DNA of 13,723 nucleotides from NCBI GenBank assembly GCA_958435885.1, contig CAUBHZ010000016.1, positions 1 to 13,723 on the forward strand. The letters are read 5' to 3'. Of this stretch, positions 1-6,658 are shown one piece after another (the stretch's first letter is position 1; each line of letters opens with the position of its first letter). Both the position numbers and the translations under genes were made by a program. The stretch comes from an uncultured Intestinimonas sp. (GTDB lineage: Bacteria; Bacillota_A; Clostridia; Oscillospirales; Oscillospiraceae). Under the pieces are notes generated by a model, which worked only from the letters and a program-made list of their open reading frames with translations, was not told the origin of the DNA and did no database searches.

Positions 1-1
1 G

Positions 2-595
2 ACCCAGGTGGGGGGCGAGATGCTCCAGGTGGAGGTCAACGTGGTGCCCGGCACAGGCAAGGTGGAGCTCACCGGCAATCTGGGCGATGTGATGAAGGAG
101 TCCGCCAAGGCGGCCCTGAGCTATATCCGCAGCCGGGCCCAGCGCCTGGGCATCGACGAGGACTTCTACAAGACCAAGGACATCCACGTCCACTTCCCGG
201 AGGGCGCCGTGCCCAAGGACGGCCCTTCGGCCGGCATCACCATCACCACTGCCATGGTCTCCGCCCTCACCAATACGCCGGTTCGGCAGGACGTAGCTAT
301 GACAGGCGAAGTTACTTTACGGGGCAGGGTGCTGCCCATCGGCGGCCTGCGGGAGAAGACCATGGCCGCCCTGCGCAACGGCATGAAGACGGTTCTCATC
401 CCTGCGGACAACGTAAGTGACCTGGAGGAGATCGACCAGACCGTCCGGGCGGCGTTGAAGTTCGTACCGGTGGAGCAGGTGGACCAGGTGCTCTCCGTGG
501 TGCTGGAGACGGACGGGGCGCAGACCCTGCCCGATCTGGAGGCCATGTCTGAGCCCGCCCAGGGGACGGTGCGCTCTCTGGACCTGAAGCAGTGA
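2..595 (+). CDS. lon: Lon protease, C-terminal proteolytic domain (5' truncated by window)
   Basis: ATP-dependent serine protease of the cytoplasm that degrades damaged and regulatory proteins. Only the end of the protein is present, about 197 residues. The AAA+ module lies outside the window. Visible landmarks are the catalytic serine in PKDGPSAG (codon 227-229) and the catalytic lysine of GGLREK (codon 356-358). These are 43 residues apart, as in the Ser-Lys dyad of E. coli Lon (S679/K722). The block [16 protein letters not shown] is also typical. About 30 residues follow the usual end of the domain (after QVLSVVLE); this poorly conserved acidic tail is slightly longer than usual. The reading frame is open from base 2, so no start is called. 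ysxC follows after 13 nt, the same lon-ysxC order as in Bacillus subtilis, which supports both calls. No promoter is visible inside the fragment. Confidence 0.97.
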   Translation, partial: TQVGGEMLQVEVNVVPGTGKVELTGNLGDVMKESAKAALSYIRSRAQRLGIDEDFYKTKDIHVHFPEGAVPKDGPSAGITITTAMVSALTNTPVRQDVAMTGEVTLRGRVLPIGGLREKTMAALRNGMKTVLIPADNVSDLEEIDQTVRAALKFVPVEQVDQVLSVVLETDGAQTLPDLEAMSEPAQGTVRSLDLKQ

Positions 596-608
596 TGGGG
601 GAGGAACC

Positions 609-1208
609 ATGATCAATTTACAGATGGCGGAATTTGTCCGCTCCGCGGCTAAAAAAGAGGACTTTCCCCGGGACGGGCTGCCCCAGATCGTCTTTTCCGG
701 CCGCTCTAATGTGGGCAAATCCTCGGTGATCAACCGCCTCCTGGGCCGCAAGAACTTTGCCCGGGTGGGCAGTGCGCCGGGAAAGACCACCCACATCAAC
801 TACTTTAAGATCGATGGAAAGTTCTATCTGGTGGACCTGCCGGGCTACGGCTACGCCAAGGTCTCCCAGGCGGAGAAGGCCCGGTGGGGGCGGCTCATCC
901 AGTCCTGGTTCGACGACCCCAGCCTCATGACCCTGGGGTGCATGCTGGTGGACGCCCGGCACAAGCCCACGGCGGACGACTGCACCATGGGCAACTGGTT
1001 CAAAGAGACCGGCCGGCCCTTTGTGGTGGTGGCCAACAAGCTGGACAAGCTGAAGAAGAGCGAGATCGAGCCCAACCTGCAGCGTATCCGTGAGACGCTG
1101 GAGCTGGATGAGTCTGTAAAGGTAATTCCCTTCTCAGCTGAGAAGGGAGAAGGCCGGGACGCCCTCTTGGGTGAGCTGGCCGAGCACATTGGGGAGGGAT
1201 TCCGATGA
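609..1208 (+). CDS. ysxC: Ribosome biogenesis GTP-binding protein YsxC/EngB (YihA)
   Basis: TRAFAC-class GTPase needed for assembly of the large ribosomal subunit. The 199-residue length is normal for the family. All G motifs are present: G1 GRSNVGKSS (31-39), switch I/G2 around APGKTTHINYF (56-66), G3 DLPG (76-79), G4 NKLD (143-146) and G5 SAEKG (176-180). The ATG at 609 follows a GGGGGAGGA site at 597-605 and lies 13 nt after lon, so the two are probably co-transcribed. The stop codon overlaps the next gene's ATG by 4 bases (ATGA at 1205-1208), which suggests translational coupling. The codons for the G5 region carry a perfect 22-bp palindrome (1127-1148), listed separately. The identification is certain at family level. 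Confidence 0.97.
   Translation: MINLQMAEFVRSAAKKEDFPRDGLPQIVFSGRSNVGKSSVINRLLGRKNFARVGSAPGKTTHINYFKIDGKFYLVDLPGYGYAKVSQAEKARWGRLIQSWFDDPSLMTLGCMLVDARHKPTADDCTMGNWFKETGRPFVVVANKLDKLKKSEIEPNLQRIRETLELDESVKVIPFSAEKGEGRDALLGELAEHIGEGFR
1127..1148. repeat. Perfect 22-bp palindrome inside ysxC
   Basis: The half-site TCCCTTCTCAG (1127-1137) is followed with no spacer by its exact reverse complement (1138-1148). In mRNA it could fold into a 9-bp stem closed by an AGCT loop. It sits over the codons for the conserved G5 motif (IPFSAEKG), so part of the symmetry may be forced by the protein. It lies about 55 nt before the start of the downstream hydrolase gene. A role as a DNA-binding site or mRNA structure is only a possibility. 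Confidence 0.6.
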
Positions 1209-1963
1209 GATATGTCCGCGTGGAGCGGCTGGGCAAGGTCCGCTGGGGGGTGCTGGACGGCGAGGTGGTCCACACCCTGAAATACCCCCCGTATGCCGGG
1301 GAGACCGAGTACTATGACGGCAAGACCTGGGAGCTGGCAAAGTGCCGGCTGCTGGCCCCATGTGAGCCCGGGAAGATTGTGTGCGTGGGCAAGAACTACC
1401 TGGACCACGCCGAGGAGATGGGGGAGGGTGTGCCCGAGCAGCCCATCCTCTTCATCAAGACACCCAACTGTGTCAATGATCCGGAGGGAGAGGTCCACGC
1501 CCCGGACTTTGTGGGGCGTCTGGACTATGAGGGCGAGCTGGCTGTCGTCATGAAGAAGCGGGCCAAGGATCTGAAGCCCGACGAGGTTTGGAACTACATC
1601 CTGGGCTTCACCTGCCTCAACGACGTCACCGCCCGGGATGTCCAGAAGGGGGATGGCCAGTGGACCCGGGGCAAGTGCATGGACGGCTTTGCCCCGGTGG
1701 GACCGGTGGTCACCGACGAGGTGGACCCCACCGACCTGCTGCTGGAGACCCGTCTCAACGGCAAAACGGTCCAGTCCTCCTGGACGTCCCTCTTTATGAC
1801 CAAGATCCCCGAGATGCTAGCCTTTATCACCGCCTCCATGACTCTGGAGCCCGGCGATCTGGTATCCACCGGCACTCCTGCTGGTATTGGTCCCATGGTG
1901 CCCGGAGACACCGTGGAGGTGGAGATCCAGGGCATCGGTACCCTGCGTAGCCACATTGTTTGA
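1205..1963 (+). CDS. Fumarylacetoacetate hydrolase (FAH) family protein
   Basis: Probable metal-dependent acylpyruvase, oxaloacetate decarboxylase or tautomerase of the FAHD1/COG0179 type, acting in the cytoplasm. The substrate cannot be fixed from sequence. The 252 residues consist of a short N-terminal domain (about 1-50) and the FAH catalytic fold. The metal ligands appear as E109 and E111 in DYEGEL and D140 in NDVTARD. H68 and E71 in GKNYLDHAEEMG match the His-Glu pair described for human FAHD1. The typical ending STGTPAGIG (221-229) is present, and the length is normal. The ATG shares ATGA with the ysxC stop. A GGGGAGGG site lies 6 nt upstream (1191-1198). The enzyme has no obvious metabolic partner nearby, so it may be a general housekeeping or metabolite-repair enzyme. 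That role is inference. Confidence 0.9.
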   Translation: MRYVRVERLGKVRWGVLDGEVVHTLKYPPYAGETEYYDGKTWELAKCRLLAPCEPGKIVCVGKNYLDHAEEMGEGVPEQPILFIKTPNCVNDPEGEVHAPDFVGRLDYEGELAVVMKKRAKDLKPDEVWNYILGFTCLNDVTARDVQKGDGQWTRGKCMDGFAPVGPVVTDEVDPTDLLLETRLNGKTVQSSWTSLFMTKIPEMLAFITASMTLEPGDLVSTGTPAGIGPMVPGDTVEVEIQGIGTLRSHIV

Positions 1964-1980
1964 CCCGAAAGGATGGAACT

Positions 1981-2463
1981 ATGCTGACCGACAAACATTG
2001 TCGCATTCTGCTCCAACTTGCGGACCGTTTGTCCGGGGATGAACTCTTGTGGGCGGTAACCGGAAGTACCTCCTTTGCTCTCCAAGGGCTGGAACTGGAG
2101 GTCCATGACATCGATATCCAGACCGACGGTCCCGGGGCCTATCGGTTTGAAGAATTGTTTTCAGAATTTGCTGTAGAACCGGTCCGCTTCTGCGGGACAA
2201 ACCAGATTCGCTCACATTTTGAACGATTTTTGTGGGACGGGATGTCTGTAGAAGTGATGGGGGACGTCCAGAAGCTGGAGCCTGATGGCAGTTGGGGCCC
2301 TCCCACAGATCTGAAGCACTGGCGTCGCTGGGTACCTCTGGATGGGTATCTCATCCCTGTGCTGGACCTGCAGTATGAGGCAGATGCCTATAGAAGAATC
2401 GGACGGATAGCCCGGGCTGAACAGCTGGAACGGTTTCTTGCCCATAAAGACAGTGCCGAATAA
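1981..2463 (+). CDS. Small nucleotidyltransferase-fold protein of unknown function
   Basis: A 160-residue protein with the pattern of the DNA polymerase beta nucleotidyltransferase superfamily. It has a glycine-serine turn (TGSTSFAL, 27-34), the metal-binding pair D43-x-D45 in VHDIDIQTD, and a candidate third carboxylate E91 in SVEVMGD. The C-terminus ends in an RIGRIARAEQL helix seen in related stand-alone domains. Relatives include AbiEii/MNT-like toxins and antibiotic nucleotidyltransferases, but none of these functions can be assigned and no antitoxin-like partner is adjacent. The ATG at 1981 is preferred because AAAGGATGG (1968-1976) precedes it. A TTG at 1960, overlapping the previous stop, would add 7 residues but lacks a good ribosome site. 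Base composition is plainly less GC-rich than the neighbours (for example 2150-2240), suggesting recent acquisition. A terminator follows directly. Confidence 0.72.
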   Translation: MLTDKHCRILLQLADRLSGDELLWAVTGSTSFALQGLELEVHDIDIQTDGPGAYRFEELFSEFAVEPVRFCGTNQIRSHFERFLWDGMSVEVMGDVQKLEPDGSWGPPTDLKHWRRWVPLDGYLIPVLDLQYEADAYRRIGRIARAEQLERFLAHKDSAE

Positions 2464-2467
2464 GCAG

Positions 2468-2495
2468 AAGGCCGCCCTATTTGGGGCGGCCTTTT
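2468..2495 (+). terminator. Intrinsic terminator after the nucleotidyltransferase gene
   Basis: GGCCGCCC (2470-2477) pairs perfectly with GGGCGGCC (2484-2491) across a 6-nt loop. Two A-T pairs extend the stem, and TTTT follows at 2492-2495. It starts 5 nt after the stop codon and precedes the next promoter, so it marks the end of the lon-side transcription unit. Confidence 0.9.
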
Positions 2496-2530
2496 GATCC
2501 GTGTGGGGACAGGTCTGATGGAATGCGTGC

Positions 2531-2559
2531 TTGAGTTTTGCGGGTATATTTGCTATAAT
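2531..2559 (+). promoter_or_regulatory. Sigma-A promoter for the phosphatase-scpAB-gerW unit
   Basis: A -35 box TTGAGT (2531-2536), a 17-nt spacer and a perfect -10 box TATAAT (2554-2559) are visible, with an extended -10 TGC immediately upstream (2551-2553). The region is AT-rich in a GC-rich setting. Transcription should begin near 2566, giving a leader of about 40 nt before the ATG at 2606. It lies between a terminator and the first gene of a tightly packed set, which fits a primary promoter. Confidence 0.85.
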
Positions 2560-2605
2560 CATATAATCTATACACCACGCATCAACGCAGAAAGGGGGCG
2601 GAGCT

Positions 2606-3334
2606 ATGCTGCGGCACATTCCGCTTGGACGGATGTACAACCTGCGGGACCTGGGCGGCTATTCCGTTCCCGGGGGCGGGGAGACGGCCTGGGAGAGACT
2701 CCTTCGGGGAGATAATCCGGAGCACCTGACGGAGGAGGACCTGCGCTGGCTTCTGGACCGGGACGTCACCACAGTGGTGGACCTCCGAAACGAGGCGGAG
2801 GCCTGTCGCAAGCCCGACCAGCTGGCCTCCCAGCCCGGCTTTCACTACTTCCACTGTCCTCTCCTGACGGAGGGAGACGGTATGCCCAACCTGGAGACGG
2901 ATGTGGGGCAGGGCTATTTTCGGATGCTGGACGGTTCTGACCTGGTGGCCAAGGCCCTGCGGACGGTGGCCGCCGCCCCCGGCGGCGTTCTCTTCCACTG
3001 TACGGCGGGAAAGGACCGCACGGGTCTGATGGCCGCCCTGCTGCTGGGCCTTGTGGGCGTGGAGCGGACCGATCTGCTGGCGGACTACCAGGTGTCGGAG
3101 ACCTATCTGGCAGACGTCATTCATCAGATCAGAAAAAGGGTCCCAGACCTCTCAGCTTTTGCCGGTGCCTCTAAGGCAGAGTATTTGAACGACTGCCTGG
3201 ATCTGCTGGAGGAGAAATACGGCTCGGTCTCCGGGTATCTCCGGGCCATCGGCCTGACGGAGGGAGATCTCACCGCACTGCGGAGAAAGCTTCTGCCCAC
3301 GGACCACACAGAAGGAGGCCCGGCGCTTGGGTAG
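2606..3334 (+). CDS. Tyrosine/lipid phosphatase of the PtpB-like (Y_phosphatase3) family
   Basis: A 242-residue cytoplasmic phosphatase with the CX5R active-site loop: HCTAGKDRTG at 131-140, with nucleophile C132 and R138. The GKDR form of the loop is that of Mycobacterium PtpB and Listeria LipA, which act on phosphotyrosine and phosphoinositides. The N-terminal NLRDLGGY (12-19) is also typical. A helical C-terminus (about 155-240) completes the family fold. No signal peptide is visible, unlike some secreted relatives. The ATG follows an AAAGGGGG site (2591-2597). Its own promoter lies just upstream, and its stop overlaps the next gene's TTG start by 8 nt, so it heads the operon. The substrate is unknown; the placement next to segregation and spore genes does not itself prove a regulatory role. 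Confidence 0.88.
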   Translation: MLRHIPLGRMYNLRDLGGYSVPGGGETAWERLLRGDNPEHLTEEDLRWLLDRDVTTVVDLRNEAEACRKPDQLASQPGFHYFHCPLLTEGDGMPNLETDVGQGYFRMLDGSDLVAKALRTVAAAPGGVLFHCTAGKDRTGLMAALLLGLVGVERTDLLADYQVSETYLADVIHQIRKRVPDLSAFAGASKAEYLNDCLDLLEEKYGSVSGYLRAIGLTEGDLTALRRKLLPTDHTEGGPALG

Positions 3335-4004
3335 TTTTTCCGATTTTGCACAACATATGGACTGGGCGGGTCTGGTGGACCTGCTGCTGTCGGTGGCGGC
3401 CATCCTGCTGTGTCTGACGGTCCACGAGACCTGCCACGGTCTGGCGGCCTGGGCCCTGGGGGACCCTACCGCCAAGCGGCTCCACCGCCTTTCTCTCAAC
3501 CCCCTGCGGCACATCGACCCCTTCGGCGCCCTCATGATGCTGGTGGCCGGCTTCGGCTGGGCCAAGCCCGTGCCGGTGGACATGCGGTATTTCAAGCACC
3601 CCAAGTCCGGCATGGCTGTCACCGCGCTGGCCGGGCCGGTCTCCAATCTGGTCATGGCCTATCTGGCCCTGCTGCTCCGGGCGGCGCTGCTGGCCTTTTA
3701 CCATCCCGGTTCCGCCCTCCTGGAGGGCGTCATCGGCTTCTGCGAGACCCTTGCCGTTCTCAACGTGGGCCTGGGCATCTTCAACCTGATCCCCTTCCCG
3801 CCGCTGGACGGTTCCAAGGTGCTGGGCGCCTTTTTGCCTGACCGGGCCTACTATCAGCTCATGCGCTATGAGCGTTGGGGGATGCTCCTCCTCATGGTAT
3901 TGCTCTGGCTGGGGGTGTTCAGTGCCCCTCTGAGTGCCGCGCGGACCTGGGTGCTGAACCTGCTGCTCCAGGGAGCGGCCTGGCCCTACTATCTGCTCAC
4001 ATAA
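3327..4004 (+). CDS. Site-2 protease family membrane metalloprotease (M50)
   Basis: A polytopic membrane protein of 225 residues in the short group of M50 intramembrane zinc proteases. The zinc site HETCH (H33, E34, H37) sits in the first hydrophobic segment (about 17-36). The third ligand is D161 in NLIPFPPLDG, the family's NPxPxLDG-like motif. Further hydrophobic stretches lie near 64-78, 97-125, 133-158 and 184-200. It may cleave membrane proteins or remnant signal peptides; no substrate can be named. The start is a TTG at 3327, chosen because GGAGG (3314-3318) stands 8 nt upstream. This start overlaps the phosphatase stop. Location just before scpA is common in clostridial genomes. The S2P of the sporulation pathway (SpoIVFB) differs in context, so I do not use that name. 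Confidence 0.9.
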   Translation: MGSFSDFAQHMDWAGLVDLLLSVAAILLCLTVHETCHGLAAWALGDPTAKRLHRLSLNPLRHIDPFGALMMLVAGFGWAKPVPVDMRYFKHPKSGMAVTALAGPVSNLVMAYLALLLRAALLAFYHPGSALLEGVIGFCETLAVLNVGLGIFNLIPFPPLDGSKVLGAFLPDRAYYQLMRYERWGMLLLMVLLWLGVFSAPLSAARTWVLNLLLQGAAWPYYLLT

Positions 4005-4024
4005 GACGAAAGGGAGAGGACGCG

Positions 4025-4822
4025 TTGGACGGCCCCATTTATCATCTGGAAAAAGTGGTGAAGGCCAAGGCGGAGGACCTGGAGGACTTCACGGGCCCTC
4101 TGGACCTCATCCTGGCCCTGCTGAGCAAGAATAAAATGGAGATCAAGGACATCCAGATCTCCGTGATCCTAGACCAGTATCTGGCCTGGATGGACCGGCG
4201 GAAAGAGCTGGACCTGGAGGTGGCCAGTGAGTTTGTCACCATGGCGGCCCAGCTGGTCTTCATCAAGTCCCGGATGCTCCTCTCCATCCACGATGAGGAG
4301 GCCCTTTCCGAGATGGAACAGCTCATCGCCTCCCTGGAGGCCCACCAGCGCCACGAGGACTATTTAAAAATCAAGGCGGTGGTGCCGGAGCTCTCCGACC
4401 GGTTCGAGCTGGGCAGGGACTACATCACCAAAGGGCCGGAGGCCATGCCTGCCGACCGGACCTACTGCTATGTCCACGACAGGGACGACCTGCGCCGGGC
4501 CATGCTGGCGGTGCAGGAGCGGATGGGCACTCTGCTGCCTCCGCCGGTAAGTGCCTTTGACGGCATCGTGGGGCGGGAGCCCTACCCGGTATCGGAGAAG
4601 GCGGCCGAGCTCATCCAGCGGCTGGTCCGCTTCGGCGTCACCCGGTTCCAGGCCCTGTTCCAGGGCAACCGGAGCCGCTCGGAGGTGGTGGCCACCTTTA
4701 TCGCCGTGCTGGAGCTGTGCAAGGCCCGGCGCATCCGCCTGGCGGGCACCGATACCGACTGCACGGTGACCTGTACCGGGGAGGGGGAGGCCCAGATGGA
4801 GTTCTCCACCGACGCCTACTGA
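4025..4822 (+). CDS. scpA: Segregation and condensation protein A (ScpA)
   Basis: Kleisin subunit of the bacterial SMC-ScpAB condensin, which bridges the SMC heads during chromosome segregation. The product has 265 residues, close to the usual 250. The hallmark N-terminal block EDFTGPLDLILALL and the helix LVFIKSRMLLS are clear. The C-terminal winged-helix segment contains VATFIAVLELCK. The start is taken as TTG at 4025, after GGGAGAGGA (4012-4020) and 20 nt beyond the previous stop. The frame stays open further upstream to an ATG at 3875, but that would place 50 codons inside the protease gene and has no family support. scpB follows after 22 nt, the usual pair. Confidence 0.96.
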   Translation: MDGPIYHLEKVVKAKAEDLEDFTGPLDLILALLSKNKMEIKDIQISVILDQYLAWMDRRKELDLEVASEFVTMAAQLVFIKSRMLLSIHDEEALSEMEQLIASLEAHQRHEDYLKIKAVVPELSDRFELGRDYITKGPEAMPADRTYCYVHDRDDLRRAMLAVQERMGTLLPPPVSAFDGIVGREPYPVSEKAAELIQRLVRFGVTRFQALFQGNRSRSEVVATFIAVLELCKARRIRLAGTDTDCTVTCTGEGEAQMEFSTDAY

Positions 4823-4844
4823 CACACGGAAGGGGGAGGAGCCT

Positions 4845-5513
4845 TTGACAGATTTGAAAGAGATCGAATCAGCCATGGAGGGCATCCTGTTCGCCGCGGG
4901 TGAGCCGGTGGGCGTGGAGCGGCTGTGTCTGGCCCTGGAGATCGACCGGGCCACGGCGGACGCGGTGGCCCAGAAGCTGATGGACGATTACAGCTACCAC
5001 CGCCGGGGCATCCGGCTGGTGCGTCTGGACACCAGCTACCAGCTCTGTTCGGCGCCGGAGCATGCCGACCTCATCCGTAAGACCTTTGAGAGCCGGCGCC
5101 CGCCCAAGCTGTCGCCGCCCGCCCTGGAGGTGCTGGCCATCATCGCCTACTACCAGCCCACCACCCGGGCCTACGTGGATCAGGTCCGGGGCGTGGACAG
5201 CGCCTATACCGTGGGCCTGCTGCTGGATCGGGAGCTCATCGAGGAGTGCGGCCGGCTGGCCGTGCCCGGACGGCCCATCCTCTACCGGACCACGCCGGTC
5301 TTCCTGCGTTCCTTCGGCCTGAGCAGCCTGGATGAGCTCCCCGAGCTCCCCGCCGCCGCGCCGGAGGAGGGGCAGCTGAGCATGGATATGCAGGCGGCCC
5401 TGGAAAAGCTGCGGGACCTGCGGGAGGAGGGCGAGGAGCCCACCGAAGAGGAGCTGCGCTCGGCGGCGGAGACCCTGGCCCGGGCCGAGATGGGCGCCGG
5501 GGAGGGAGGCTGA
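4845..5513 (+). CDS. scpB: Segregation and condensation protein B (ScpB)
   Basis: Dimeric winged-helix partner of ScpA in the SMC condensin. It has 222 residues. The N-terminus IESAMEGILFAAGEPV and the core LSPPALEVLAIIAYYQP are classic. VPGRPILYRTTPVFLRSFGL (about 142-161) is the conserved second winged-helix signature. The C-terminal 50 residues are acidic and Glu/Ala-rich, a variable tail. It begins with TTG at 4845 after a strong AGGGGGAGGAG site (4831-4841). Only 6 nt separate its stop from the DUF2953 gene. Identification is secure from both sequence and partner gene. Confidence 0.96.
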   Translation: MTDLKEIESAMEGILFAAGEPVGVERLCLALEIDRATADAVAQKLMDDYSYHRRGIRLVRLDTSYQLCSAPEHADLIRKTFESRRPPKLSPPALEVLAIIAYYQPTTRAYVDQVRGVDSAYTVGLLLDRELIEECGRLAVPGRPILYRTTPVFLRSFGLSSLDELPELPAAAPEEGQLSMDMQAALEKLRDLREEGEEPTEEELRSAAETLARAEMGAGEGG

Positions 5514-5519
5514 GGCCGT

Positions 5520-6176
5520 GTGATCTGGGTGATCCTGGCGTGTATCCTGGCCGCTTTGATTCTGATATCCCTCATCCGGGTCGGAGTGAGGGCGGAATAT
5601 AACGGCGGGCAGCTCACCGTTCACCTCCGGGCTGGACCGGCGGCGCTGCGGGTCTATCCTTTGAAACAAAAGAAAAAGAAGCCGGGAAAGTCCCAAAAGC
5701 CAAAGCCGCAGAAGAAGCGGGAGGAGGCGGAGCCGGGCACCGGTGAGAAGCTGTCCCTCCTCTGGGAGCTGCTGCCGGTGGCCCTGCGGGCGGCGGGCAG
5801 CCTTCGGCGAAAGATCTCTGTGGACCTGCTGGAGGCCCACATCCTGCTGGCCGGCAGTGATCCGGCCTCTGTGGCGGTGGCCTATGGCAGCGCCAACGCC
5901 ATCATCGGTATGGTCCTGCCCCTTTTGGAGCAGAATTTCCATATCCGCCAGCGTGACATCCGAACGGCGGCAGATTTTCAGCGGGCTCACTCGGAGGTGC
6001 AGGCCAAGGCGGCCCTGTCCCTGACCGTGGGGCAGGGAGTGGCTTTTGCCCTGCGCTTCGGGTGGCAGGCTCTGGGTGTGCTGCTCCGCTGGCGGCGGCA
6101 GAACGAGACGGAAAAAACGGCCAAACACACAACAGAAAGGGCGGTACCATATGGAAAAGAACCATCCCATCAGTGA
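5520..6176 (+). CDS. ytfI: DUF2953 (YtfI-like) single-pass membrane protein
   Basis: A 218-residue protein with one N-terminal membrane helix (about 2-20, IWVILACILAALILISLI). A short beta-rich stretch follows, then a very lysine-rich linker (about 43-66, KKKKPGKSQKPKPQKK). The C-terminal half contains the family pattern of alternating helices and the QRDIRTAADF segment. In Bacillus, ytfI stands directly before gerW (ytfJ), exactly as here, which is the strongest reason for the name. The molecular function is unknown; association with spores is inferred from the neighbour. The start is GTG at 5520, with GGGAGG at 5504-5509. Its last 26 nt overlap the gerW start, so the two are probably translated together. 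Confidence 0.8.
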   Translation: MIWVILACILAALILISLIRVGVRAEYNGGQLTVHLRAGPAALRVYPLKQKKKKPGKSQKPKPQKKREEAEPGTGEKLSLLWELLPVALRAAGSLRRKISVDLLEAHILLAGSDPASVAVAYGSANAIIGMVLPLLEQNFHIRQRDIRTAADFQRAHSEVQAKAALSLTVGQGVAFALRFGWQALGVLLRWRRQNETEKTAKHTTERAVPYGKEPSHQ

Positions 6177-6561
6177 GCTCATGTCCACTACCATGCAGAA
6201 GATCCGGGAGATGGTGGACGTCAACACCATCGTGGGCACTCCTATCCACACCGACGACGGCGTGACCCTCATCCCGGTATCCCGGCTGTCCTTCGGTTTC
6301 GCCTCCGGCGGCAGTGATTTCACCACCAAGAACCAGAAGCCTGACGCCGATAACTCCTTCGGGGGCGGCAGCGGCGCCGGTGTCAACATCGCCCCGGTGG
6401 CCTTTCTCATCATCAAGGGGGATTCGGTGAAGCTGCTGCCCGTAGCGCCTCCCGCCGGAAACGCGGTGGACCGGGTGGTGGAGTTGGTGCCCGAGATGTT
6501 CGACAAGGTCACCGGCTTCATCGAGAAGCAGGACAAAGAAAAGAAGGAATTCGCAGAGTAA
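6151..6561 (+). CDS. gerW: Spore germination protein GerW (YtfJ family)
   Basis: A 136-residue protein of the GerW/YtfJ family. In Bacillus this family is made in the forespore and is needed for normal germination responses. The family core is plain: MSTTMQKIREMVDVNTIVG near the N-terminus, then TLIPVSRLSFGFASGGSDF. A glycine-rich loop SFGGGSGAGVNI follows, and the domain ends at AFLIIKGDSVKLLPV. The C-terminus is charged (EKQDKEKKEF). The ATG at 6151 is chosen because AAAGGGCGG (6137-6145) precedes it and the homologous N-terminus starts here. The longer in-frame extension back to 6046 lies within the ytfI gene. Presence of this gene is direct support for a spore-forming host. Confidence 0.92.
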   Translation: MEKNHPISELMSTTMQKIREMVDVNTIVGTPIHTDDGVTLIPVSRLSFGFASGGSDFTTKNQKPDADNSFGGGSGAGVNIAPVAFLIIKGDSVKLLPVAPPAGNAVDRVVELVPEMFDKVTGFIEKQDKEKKEFAE

Positions 6562-6576
6562 CCAGCCCCCACATCT

Positions 6577-6606
6577 GTGACGGACCGGAGCGGGGAGCGG
6601 GATAAT
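6577..6606 (+). promoter_or_regulatory. Weak candidate promoter before the carboxypeptidase gene
   Basis: In the 97-nt gap between gerW and the carboxypeptidase gene, GTGACG (6577-6582) and GATAAT (6601-6606) are spaced by 18 nt. They match the sigma-A hexamers at 4/6 and 5/6 positions. Bacillus dacF is driven by the forespore factor sigma-F, but I could not find a convincing sigma-F or sigma-G pair here. This is a tentative site only; read-through from upstream is equally possible. Confidence 0.3.
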
Positions 6607-6658
6607 ACAGGGGGGCGGCAGGCATACTAACGGCATCTATCTGTTGAGGTGATGCCCC

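Noticed and set aside
2494..2715. A 73-codon plus-strand frame
   Set aside because: It spans the promoter and the start of the phosphatase gene in another frame, has no SD, and has no recognisable sequence.
3875..4024. Upstream extension of scpA to an ATG at 3875
   Set aside because: The added 50 codons overlap the protease gene, lack an SD and do not resemble ScpA. TTG at 4025 has a good SD.
4869..6572. A 567-codon open frame on the minus strand
   Set aside because: It lies antisense to scpB, ytfI and gerW, which have clear family motifs. Long antisense frames are common in GC-rich coding DNA, and the translation is low-complexity with no recognisable domain.
6562..6658. Sigma-F or sigma-G forespore promoter for dacF
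   Set aside because: GCATA occurs near 6622, but no matching -10 element lies at the proper distance. Only a weak sigma-A-like pair could be proposed.
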